The notes under the pieces are model-generated. The model saw nothing but the letters and a program-made list of their open reading frames with translations, ran no database searches and had not been told where the DNA came from. A stretch of 18,768 nucleotides of DNA from Paraglomus occultum (Eukaryota; Glomeromycota; Glomeromycetes; Paraglomerales; Paraglomeraceae), in contig CAJVPJ010000701.1 in the NCBI GenBank assembly GCA_910592205.1, positions 1-18,768 of the forward strand. The letters are read 5' to 3'. Below are positions 11,438-18,768 of this stretch, in pieces (within the stretch, counting starts at the first letter, position 1; each line of letters opens with the position of its first letter). Both the position numbers and the translations under genes were made by a program.

Positions 11438-11490
11438 ACTAAAGCGTTCGTGAAACTACTCCGCTAAACACAAAAACTGTAAGTACTAAA

Positions 11491-11645
11491 ATGGATATTT
11501 CTAACGAAACCGGACAAAGCGAATGGGGGCATCACATTTACCCTGCTGACATAATAAAAACCCCAAGAGTAGCTTGCTTTTATCTTGGGGAAGACAGAAT
11601 TCTCACGTTGAATATCGGCTTTGTTTCGAACAGAATGCTCTACAG
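11491..11645 (+). other. Possible first exon of an unknown gene divergent from fcp1
   Basis: ATG at 11491 in a good context (AAAATGG) opens a 51-codon frame, beginning MDISNETGQSEW, that runs to a GT donor (CTACAG|GTAACT) at 11645/11646. The continuation most like a protein starts near 11707 (a helix-like, Leu/Ala/Glu-rich stretch ending in ...FPPWYKRLQ) but does not match the donor phase. The minus strand is also open here. I do not recognise the peptide, so this is only a candidate. Confidence 0.2.
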
Positions 11646-12904
11646 GTAACTGAACTTGCAGAAAGTAGGTCTTGATTATGGAAAACACAATTTACGAAAA
11701 CAAGAGATTTTTACAGGAGAATAACTTGCTTGATTTTCTTGACATGCTCGAAGAAGCAGCAGCCGCAACTCAACTGTTTCTTGCCTTGGATCAGGGTTTT
11801 TTACATGACGTGATTTTCCCTCCGTGGTACAAACGTCTCCAGGTCTGCGGCACATTAGAATTTAGTTGCACAGCGAATATACAGTCCACTTTAATTACGA
11901 AAAATGTCTGCCAGTCTAGTGGAACTATTTTAAACTGTCGTAATCTAATGTTATCTTTAGCAATTCAGATCATCCGAATTCTTTATTATTCCTTGCATAT
12001 AATTCAGTCCCTGGTGAAGTTTTCTCTATTATTGGTAAAAACTTACCTAAATAATACTGTCATTGATTTTTGACATCAATCAATTATTGACGCGTTTAAG
12101 TTTCCCCGACGGATATTGAGACGTGTATATATCTCATTGTGAAAACTGACGCAATGTCATTAATGAGTTTAGCACGCGTGGAGACAGTCAGAGATTTTAT
12201 TTGAAAAAATAAATCCAAAAACATATGTAGATGCAATAAATTACGTTCCGTTGAACGTATTAATCCAATCAAAGGCGTATTCTGTTTCACTAAGACTTTT
12301 CCAGGTCTTACTACCAACATTTATTCTGTGCCAACGTCAGCATTAATGTTAGTTGACTATTCAGGAACTTTTGGTTATAAAGAAGATTTCTCCTAAACCA
12401 ATTATTTTTTCTGGCTATAGCAAATTTCATTAAGAAATTTGGTTATAATGCTTATAACAGAACAACGTATTAGGCCACTAATTGACTATAACGATCTTCA
12501 TTATAAAAAGAATAATCTCTGTTATAAACAGATTAAAGTTTAAAAAATTGTACCATCATAAATTCGTAATAAGTTAACTGCTGCTTTGGAATTTAGCTCT
12601 TTCGCTCAAGGCTTAGCGAATTCTCTATTCCCGCTTAAATTGTTAATACAGCTAGTGGCCTTTAATCTAAAGCTTGGGTCTGTGTTCTGGGAAGCATTCA
12701 CTTCGTCGATAGTCGTTTCCCTGACAATTATTTCACCGACAAAAGTTTTCAACATTATTTCAGAGTTATCCTTTGTTGGTAGTTGGTCGGTGGACTCGTA
12801 ATTCTACACCGTGCAACAATTTGATAAATTTCCCACAAATTATATTTATATTCAGTTTAGATTGTGTCTCTAGTGATGTTGATCTGAAAGTTTCAAACGT
12901 AAAG

Positions 12905-13161
12905 TTACATTCTTTCTTCAATTTCAAGCCTTAATCGTAATCTTTGTTCTTCGTAAGCGATTTCGATTAATCGGTAAATGAATGTCGCCGAGCAGATTAA
13001 ATCGGCGCAAACGTTCGTCTGGCTGCAAGCCCGGCATCTTAGGCTCTGCGCCGGAATAACAATATTTTTTTTCCGACAATGAAAAATTAATAATTGTGCC
13101 TTTGGATAAACCAATTCATTTCGGTTGTTAATATAAAACGTAGTCAGGATCACCAAAAGTC
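12905..13161 (-). other. Possible minus-strand exon of an unknown gene
   Basis: A strong acceptor-like sequence (pyrimidine-rich, then ATTTACAG) ends at 13162, and the frame is then open to a TAA at 12905. There is no ATG near the start, so an upstream exon would be needed; I could not find one. The peptide begins hydrophobic (LLVILTTFYI), has a Cys cluster (CRACSQTNVC...C) and ends in a charged helix-like segment (EEQRLRLRLEIEERM). The GC content is higher than the surroundings. No family is recognised. Confidence 0.25.
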
Positions 13162-13237
13162 CTGTAAATGTATTAAGAAAAGTTATTCCTATGATCTTGC
13201 GTTTCTAATATTGTACTAACTGGCCATAAACATTAAG

Positions 13238-13557
13238 ATGAAGACAAGTAATGCGTTTGCTTCAGCTACAAAACACAGAGTTGTACAGTTGAGATTCCTG
13301 AAAGAAATTGTTTCATTCCATCACGTTAACTGGAAATCGTGGGTAGGCAGGTAACGTTGAACTTGGATTACGTTGAACTTGTCGGGCCCATGAGCAAACC
13401 AGAACGGTTTGACTTGCTGTTTAGAAAGACTGTTAGAAGAGCAAAAAAGAAAAAATCTGAAAAATTATATCAATGGCGCGTAGCCAAGCCACCGCCACAA
13501 TATAAATATCATTCTGAATGGGAAACCGTTTTTTTACTCTCTCATCACGTGTCATAA
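13238..13557 (+). CDS. Candidate small basic protein, two exons (or 5' exon of tRNase Z)
   Basis: ATG at 13238 (A at -3) opens 37 codons to a strong donor, GGCAG|GTAACG, at 13350/13351. An acceptor at 13423-13424 (TTGCTGTTTAG) gives a 74-nt intron of usual size and restores frame to a TAA ending at 13557. The result is an 81-residue, Lys/Arg-rich protein ([10 protein letters not shown], then [17 protein letters not shown]). Size and charge would suit a mitochondrial ribosomal or other RNA-binding protein, but I recognise no family. The same first exon could instead splice in frame (phase 2) to an acceptor at 13640-13641 and add an N-terminal extension to tRNase Z. Transcript data would separate these two models. 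Confidence 0.35.
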
Positions 13558-13708
13558 AACTATCAAATCTTGTCAATTCGCTTTGCCTTTACTCAAACTG
13601 ATCTCATCGAAAAGACATTATCTTCAGCGACTTCTCCACAGGTCACTGTTGTTCACCAATACTTTTGCCCTGAAACGTCGCTCATTCTCGTCATCGCTTA
13701 TAAATGCA
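13484..13708 (+). promoter_or_regulatory. Open 5' leader of tRNase Z resembling a mitochondrial presequence
   Basis: The tRNase Z frame stays open for 75 codons upstream of its first ATG, back to a TAG at 13481-13483. It encodes no Asp or Glu at all and is rich in Arg, Lys, Ser and Leu (for example [11 protein letters not shown] and [11 protein letters not shown]), as in mitochondrial targeting peptides. It contains no ATG. Use would need a non-AUG start (a TTG lies at 13583) or an upstream exon. Confidence 0.4.
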
Positions 13709-13712
13709 ATGA
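13704..13712 (+). promoter_or_regulatory. Two-codon uORF overlapping the tRNase Z start
   Basis: ATGCAATGA reads Met-Gln-stop. Its TGA (13710-13712) overlaps the main ATG (13709-13711). The upstream ATG has T at -3, a weak context, while the main ATG has G at -3, so leaky scanning could favour the main start. Confidence 0.45.
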
Positions 13713-16700
13713 AATCTTCGGTTCAGATATTAGGCTGTTCCACTGGCGACACAACACCTTCCGTCGTTATTCAATATGATACTAAACATCCGCAACGTTA
13801 CTTATTTAATTGCGGAGAAGGAACACAACGATTGTGTACTCAGCATAAGGTTAAAATTACTAAACTGAAAAATGTATTCTTGACGCGAATTCATTGGGAA
13901 TGCATGGGCGGACTACCGGGTTAGTTTTTAACCTTGATTTTATTTCGGTCATCGGAATGGTGAATTCAGTTTAAAAAGTTAACTCGTCTCCTCTACAATT
14001 TATGTTTGCTGTTCAGGAATGTTGCTTACATTGGCTGATGTCGGGCTGGCAGATATCAAAATACATGGCGGCGATAACTTGACACATGCTCTAACTGCGA
14101 CGCGTTACTTTTTGTTAAGGTAAGTAATTTTAGAATAGCTCAATCGTATACATTCTGTCTTTCAACTTTCCCCCCCCCCCCCTTACATTCTAAAGAAGTA
14201 GACATATGTAAATTCTTTACAGAACTACCATGTCTGTAACGACACACGAATTTCCAGTGGACGGATCGAGTTTTCAAGATGAAAATATGACCGTAAAAGC
14301 GATACCATTCTGGCCGGAAACTTTGAAAAGGAGTTTTGCTCAAGAGGAGATTTTGGTTCCAACAAAACGCGAACACAACGAAACTTTACTTGATCACAAA
14401 AAAAAGATATTGTCTTTGATGTTTAATACGACCAAGCGTGGTTCAGAGCATGTCCGAGAAAGTGCTAATGAGAAGAAACAATCGAGTGATGGCGCATCTA
14501 GTGGAATGCGGAGCGACCAGTCGTCAATCTTTAAGGATGCAAGTCCTTTGTCAAAGAGAATGAAATACGAAGATGCCGTAACAGAAACTCATGCGTTGCT
14601 GGAATCTAATAACGAATCTTCTAACTACATAAAAAAGCCTGATAAGCCTGCCAATGAAAGAAGAGAGTTATATTCAAGAAGGTTGCCAAAATCAAAACCT
14701 AATCCAATTTCTATTGCCTATATTTGCAAAGGACCTGATTATAAGGGAAAATTTAATCCTAAATCTGCTAAAGAGCTTGGATTGAAACCGGGACCATTAT
14801 ATGGTAAAAAATGCGCGATATGCAGGCATAGTTTAATAATATAGACGAAAACTTACAGATTCTTTATTAGCTCAGCTCGCAAGTGGACAGTCAGTAACTG
14901 CGCCTGATGGTACTATAGTTCATCCTCATCAAGTGCTTGGCCCTTCCCGTCCCGGAGCGGTTGGTATCCTTGGCGACAGGTTTTCTTTTTCCTAATCACG
15001 ATAACATTTACCAATTCATGAAACTTTTGTAGATAACCGTAATAGTCGATGTACCCTCCGTCGATTATATACAATCGTTAGTCGATGCTCAAGAGTTTAG
15101 GCCTTATCAGTCAGGGGATGAGAATTTCCAACCTCGAGTTGTTATTCACATGGTTGGAAATGGAGTACTAGAAGACGAACGATATCAGTCTTGGATGAGA
15201 AGCTTTGGCAATGAGACAGAGGTTGCATTGCAAACTTTGATTGAAACTGTCAAGTCATCCAGTTTTTATTCTTTTGTTCACACTTTTATTTGATGACACA
15301 TAGCATTTAATAACAGGCGAAAAATACAATGCGCAGAGAATAATGTTTAATAGTGCTGCTCTAAGTCAACTAAAGCTTTCGAAAATTGATTCTAATCATT
15401 TCCGTGTTCCGTTTTATTCTAATCGACCTCTGAAGCCGTTGAGTGACAGTGAGTTACCATCATCGTATATTTCTGTCACATTGTATTTTTTTGTTAATCA
15501 AACTCTTTTATTATTAGTATCGAACCTGCCTAGTAAAACACGAGAAGCAGAACCCAAATTAATATATCAAACCGAACCAGTGGCGCAGTTGGATACTTCA
15601 CAAATTGTCTCTGGTTTCGACCCAAATCAAGCGCTTCCAACAGACGACGCTCTATGGAAAGAGTATCTAAAAACTGTGGAAGAGGTCAAGAACGAGATTC
15701 AATCGACCAAGTTAGATCCGGTACATTTTCCCGGAAATGACGTTATTGTGACCACATTGGGCACAGGCTCTGCACTACCATCAAAATATCGTAACGGTAA
15801 CTTTGACTTTTCCGTTGTGCACGTTAATTTTTTTTATATTTACGTTATTAATAAACTTTATCAGGCTTATACTATTTATATTTCTAGTTAGTGGCACACT
15901 GATTACAATACCTTCATGCGGCACCATTATCCTCGATGCCGGTGAAGGCACACTGGGTTCTATGATTCGCCACTTTGGTCCGTTGGGGAGTCCTGGACGT
16001 GACGGTCGGATGAGCCTTGAGGAATGCTTGCGGGGGATCAAGTGCATTTTTATTTCTCATCTCCACGCTGATCATCATTTTGGCGTTGTGCGAATACTAG
16101 ACGTGTGGAACCGGGTATGTCTATGATTATTGAGGAGATGGGGCGAGGACAAGTCAGAACCTGACAAGTATTACAATTACAGCTTCAACACGGCACTGAT
16201 GCTATGATATATGTTGCTGCGCCTGGAAGATTTATGAAATGGTTGGATGAATATAGCGACGTTCAAGATATTGGACTTTCAAGAATACGATTTATTGATA
16301 ATAGAAACTTGCTGAGACGAAACCTGTCATTAAAGTCGACAGATTCAACGTAAGACTGACAAGTTTATGATGACTATATTGTGGACTTTTGTCTTTAACC
16401 AACTTGCTTATTTAATAGAATACAAGACTTGCTGAACTCGCTAAAACTGCAACGTATGGAATCTGTTGAAGTTATCCACTGTGCTGCAGCATATGGTGTG
16501 AGCATAGAACATACTCAAGGATGGAAGATTGTGTACGTGATTATCTAGACATTTTAGACTACGATTACATAACTGTGATAACACTAGACCATTTGTAATC
16601 CACAGCTACTCGGGTGATACTCGGCCATGCGAGGATTTGATTTTTGCGGGTAAAAACGCGACCTTGTTAATTCACGAAGCTACATTTGAGAATGACTTGG

Positions 16701-17051
16701 TTGAAGATGCTCTTGAAAAGCGGCATAGCACTACAGAGGAGGCAGTCAAAGTTGGTGAAAGGCAAGTTGACAGGGAAACTATTCTAAATAATATGCCAAT
16801 TATAACATTGCGTTTATTTGAATTGATTTTTTTTTTCTTCATCTAGGATGAATGCACACTCTGTTCTTTTAACTCATTTCAGTCAGAGATACCCAAAAGT
16901 TCCAATATTCACTGATGATCATGGGACAGTAGGGATAAGTTTTGATTTAATGGAAGTCACAATAGGCGATTTGTACAAACTTCCAAAATATGTCAGAGCT
17001 CTTAAAATTCTCTATGCGGATGAATGTGAAGAAGCAAAGGAAACCGATTAA
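13709..17051 (+). CDS. trz1: tRNase Z, long form (ELAC2/Trz1 family)
   Basis: Endonuclease that cuts the 3' trailer from pre-tRNA in the nucleus and, in many eukaryotes, mitochondria. Twelve exons: 13709-13919, 14017-14119, 14223-14803, 14871-14959, 15033-15221, 15304-15448, 15518-15796, 15888-16114, 16183-16349, 16419-16532, 16606-16761, 16847-17051; 821 aa from the first in-frame ATG, close to human ELAC2 and yeast Trz1. The N-terminal half is a degenerate metallo-beta-lactamase domain: FNCGEGTQR near 33-41, but [14 protein letters not shown] near 58-71 instead of the metal-binding motif. Exon 3 holds a charged, low-complexity insert. The C-terminal half is catalytic: [12 protein letters not shown] (about 521-532), LDAGEGT (D549), H590-L-H592-A-D594-H595, H684 in HCAAAYG, D706 in YSGDTRPC, H742 in HST, H764 in LTHFSQRY. 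Ten introns are GT-AG; the last, 16762-16846, starts with GC. Confidence 0.95.
14170..14182 (+). repeat. 13-C homopolymer in tRNase Z intron 2
   Basis: Thirteen consecutive C within intron 2 (14120-14222), about 40 nt before the 3' splice site. Such runs are prone to length change and sequencing error. It does not alter coding. Confidence 0.85.
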
Positions 17052-17763
17052 AAGTAAAAATGAATTCAACAGCAATATTCTATGGACAAACGATTAAATA
17101 GACGTCTTATTAATAGATGCCAGACACAAGCCTAAAACTCAAAAAGATACAAGACTGATATTTAATTTTATTAAAAGATCATTACCTAAGTTAATCGTAG
17201 ACATCAAAGATTTGTTCCGTAAAATGTTGATTGGAAAACAAAGTAAACCCCTTTTAAACCAATAATCACCATTCATATAAAACAACGTCTATAAAAATTT
17301 GCTCGAAATGACATAAAATCCAACACTATAACAATCTCATATTAATAGTAATAGTGTATTTTCACAATATATCATGTGACATACGGTATTAGTATAGCGG
17401 TTTCTCTTGTGGCATCCTGCAATATTAATATCTTCAGATGTGTAACGTCCATAAATCTGCCTCTTATTCAACAAATACGTTTAAATGTTTCTAGCGTTTT
17501 CGAGACAATCTAGCGACGTTTTTATCGATAATTACCTTGGTCTTCCATCGCGGCAATCGTTTGAAGTTACCATGAAAGCGTAATATTATGCCATTAGTTG
17601 CTAGGCGATTTCTAACGCTTTCGAAATGTTCCTAACATGTTGAGATACAAAGAGGCGTATTGCGATCTCAGTAGTACAACATTCTCTTATTAGTACGCAT
17701 TTTCTTTTTGAGACGTCGACTGGCAGTTATTTCTCCGCTATTCATTGCTTTCAGCTGGACCCA
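17052..17763. other. Spacer after tRNase Z with a short direct repeat
   Basis: AT-rich and without a supportable gene. Two copies of an 18-mer, tttcta(g/a)cg(t/c)tttcga(g/a)a, at 17488-17505 and 17609-17626 match at 15 of 18 positions. Positions 17668-17763 continue, after a stop codon, the frame of the small minus-strand ORF at 17764-17925. The tRNase Z 3' untranslated region and that ORF's 3' region presumably meet here, tail to tail. Confidence 0.5.
17093..17098 (+). terminator. Possible polyadenylation signal of tRNase Z
   Basis: ATTAAA, a common variant of the AATAAA hexamer, lies 42 nt after the stop codon. It is the first such hexamer downstream. In AT-rich DNA it could be chance. Confidence 0.35.
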
Positions 17764-17925
17764 TTAAAATATTTCTTGCTCGGGTCTAGAGAAAGCTTGA
17801 AACGCCTCACGTAATTCGGCCAAACCTTTCTCTCGGAATCTTTTTTGAGCAATCACAACCTCTCTCCAAAAATGAATTGCTTGTTCATACCCGGTAGAAT
17901 TATTGTAGTTATTGCTATTATTCAT
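17764..17925 (-). CDS. Candidate 53-residue protein of unknown function
   Basis: ATG at 17925-17923 opens a 53-codon frame ending in TAA at 17766-17764. It begins with an Asn/Ser-rich stretch (MNNSNNYNNS) and continues with an amphipathic helix-like part (YEQAIHFWREVVIAQKRF, then GLAELREAFQAF), which reads as a folded or coiled-coil protein rather than random AT-rich sequence. The start context is T at -3, so weak. After the TAA the same frame is open for 31 more codons with a Lys/Arg-rich run (RRLKKKMRTNKR), ending in TGA at 17668-17670. No family is recognised. It could also be the first exon of a longer gene, a donor-like GTGAGG being present inside it. Confidence 0.4.
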   Translation of the reverse strand: MNNSNNYNNSTGYEQAIHFWREVVIAQKRFREKGLAELREAFQAFSRPEQEIF

Positions 17926-18514
17926 ATACAGTTAATCCTATGTATACTTTTATCAATTGCAAGATTCTTTGACAACAAGTTTATTTCTTAAACGATTATT
18001 ATTGTGTACGTATCTGCTTCATTATTAAAACGAACTTTAATATTGTACGCTTCACACAATGTTGCAGCTATGTTATTTAGCGTGAGAAAGCCTGTATTAC
18101 TAATAAGTAATTGTTATCAGTTTAAGAGATTGTTCGCTTTGGATGATTGTATTAATCACATAAACACGATAGCGACCGTGGTTATGAGATGATTACGATA
18201 TCCAGTATGTAAAAAATTTTATTGCGCTTTGTTTCAATGGGACAGGATAAGTGAACATTTGCTCAAAATTGCCTATTGTGGCTGGAAATTTATCTTTTTT
18301 TTATAGGTCTATCTCTATCCCATCTCACTAACAATGTATTCCATGTTCATGCTGCTCGCGCCTACTATATCCCCATTCAACAAAATGGATAATTAAAGAT
18401 GATACTATTAGATACCCCCAAATACCTCTTATAGCACATCCCAATAATTCACAAAAATTGCGGTTTGCAGCGGTTAATCCGATTAAGCTATAAGTTTGCA
18501 TCAATACTAATACC
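17926..18514. other. AT-rich spacer, nothing supportable seen
   Basis: The longest open segment (+, about 18004-18192) lacks an ATG start and has no recognisable motif. The first part is presumably the 5' flank of the small minus-strand ORF. Confidence 0.5.
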
Positions 18515-18768
18515 TACAGTAAAGTCTCTTTTATATTATTATATAAAAACTATCTACTTATCGGTTAGTGGAGGAATATGCTTGTTGATTATAATCTAGA
18601 GCGTCTCTATCTAGCTTATGTAGAAATTACAATATAGAGTGCATTGTGTAGTTTCGTTTAATATAGTGGAGGAACATTGATAATCAGTTAGGGCGGAAAA
18701 AGTATTTCTTCTTTGTTATGACTCGGTACCTCTTTTTAATTTAATCAGAATCATGAATAATACAATCT
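18515..18768. repeat. Possible transposon terminal region at the right edge
   Basis: A TA dinucleotide at 18515-18516 is followed by CAGTAAAGTCTC, then by two related copies of tagtggaggaayatks at 18566-18581 and 18664-18679 (13 of 16 identical, 98 bp apart). A TA flank, a CAGT start and repeated sub-terminal motifs with GTGGAGGAA resemble pogo-type ends. The element would continue beyond the window, so this cannot be confirmed. Confidence 0.3.

Larger units (their letters stand above)
11223..13237. other. Spacer between divergent genes, unresolved short open segments
   Basis: This separates fcp1 (-) from the + strand genes. The first 250 bp are promoter-like for fcp1. Between about 11491 and 11900 both strands are open in pieces with plausible splice signals, but no combination gave a recognisable protein. 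On the minus strand, an open segment at about 12593-12788 reads like a soluble acidic peptide without a usable start, and 12905-13161 looks like an exon. Positions 12080-12580 look non-coding. Confidence 0.5.

Noticed and set aside
13583-13708. Annotating tRNase Z from the TTG at 13583 as the main start
   Set aside because: Non-AUG starts are rare in nuclear genes; the first ATG at 13709 directly precedes the conserved N-terminal domain, so the TTG is kept only as a finding.
14804-14844. tRNase Z exon 3 running on to the stop near 14844
   Set aside because: The GPLY motif must continue into AQLASGQSV as in the family; splicing 14803 to 14871 restores this, and the read-through tail has no family match.
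14861-14870. Exon 4 acceptor at the earlier TTACAG (14858)
   Set aside because: It also keeps frame but inserts four residues (DSLL in place of a direct join) between GPLY and AQLASGQSV; the acceptor at 14870 fits the family spacing better.

Overview
The window looks like a nuclear contig from an early-diverging fungus. It is AT-rich and gene-sparse. Its two long genes are cut by many short spliceosomal introns (about 65-290 nt, nearly all GT-AG). The encoded proteins resemble fungal FCP1 and the fungal long-form tRNase Z. A Glomeromycotina- or Mucoromycota-like genome would fit, but that placement is inference. No operons, tRNA genes, rRNA genes or CRISPR arrays were seen.

Layout. Positions 1-3666 are AT-rich and have no supportable gene, only short foldback and tandem repeats that resemble decayed DNA-transposon ends. 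Positions 3667-4278 (-) hold an intron-free gene for a small membrane protein of unknown function. Positions 4279-6860 are intergenic, with homopolymers, a hairpin and a 10-bp GGGG tandem array that matches the G-quadruplex pattern. Positions 6861-11222 (-) hold a 13-exon gene for the RNA polymerase II CTD phosphatase FCP1 (936 aa as reconstructed). Positions 11223-13237 are a poorly resolved spacer with a promoter-like stretch for FCP1 and several short open segments. Positions 13238-13557 (+) may hold a two-exon gene for a small basic protein, or a 5' exon of the next gene. Positions 13709-17051 (+) hold a 12-exon gene for long-form tRNase Z (821 aa from the first in-frame ATG). Positions 17764-17925 (-) may encode a 53-residue protein. 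The rest, up to 18768, is AT-rich with a possible transposon end at the right edge.

How the genes relate. FCP1 (recycling of RNA polymerase II) and tRNase Z (removal of pre-tRNA 3' trailers) are both housekeeping RNA-metabolism genes. They are transcribed away from each other across about 2.4 kb, and nothing indicates co-regulation. I reconstructed both gene models by splice-site and phase matching; every exon junction kept frame (2811 and 2466 coding nt).

I found no clear undescribed biological system. The observations most worth following are: the 5' end of tRNase Z (a long open stretch without acidic residues upstream of the first ATG, a two-codon uORF overlapping that ATG, and a possible alternative 5' exon), a GC-AG intron in that gene, unusual residues in the FCP1 catalytic motifs, and the GGGG array.
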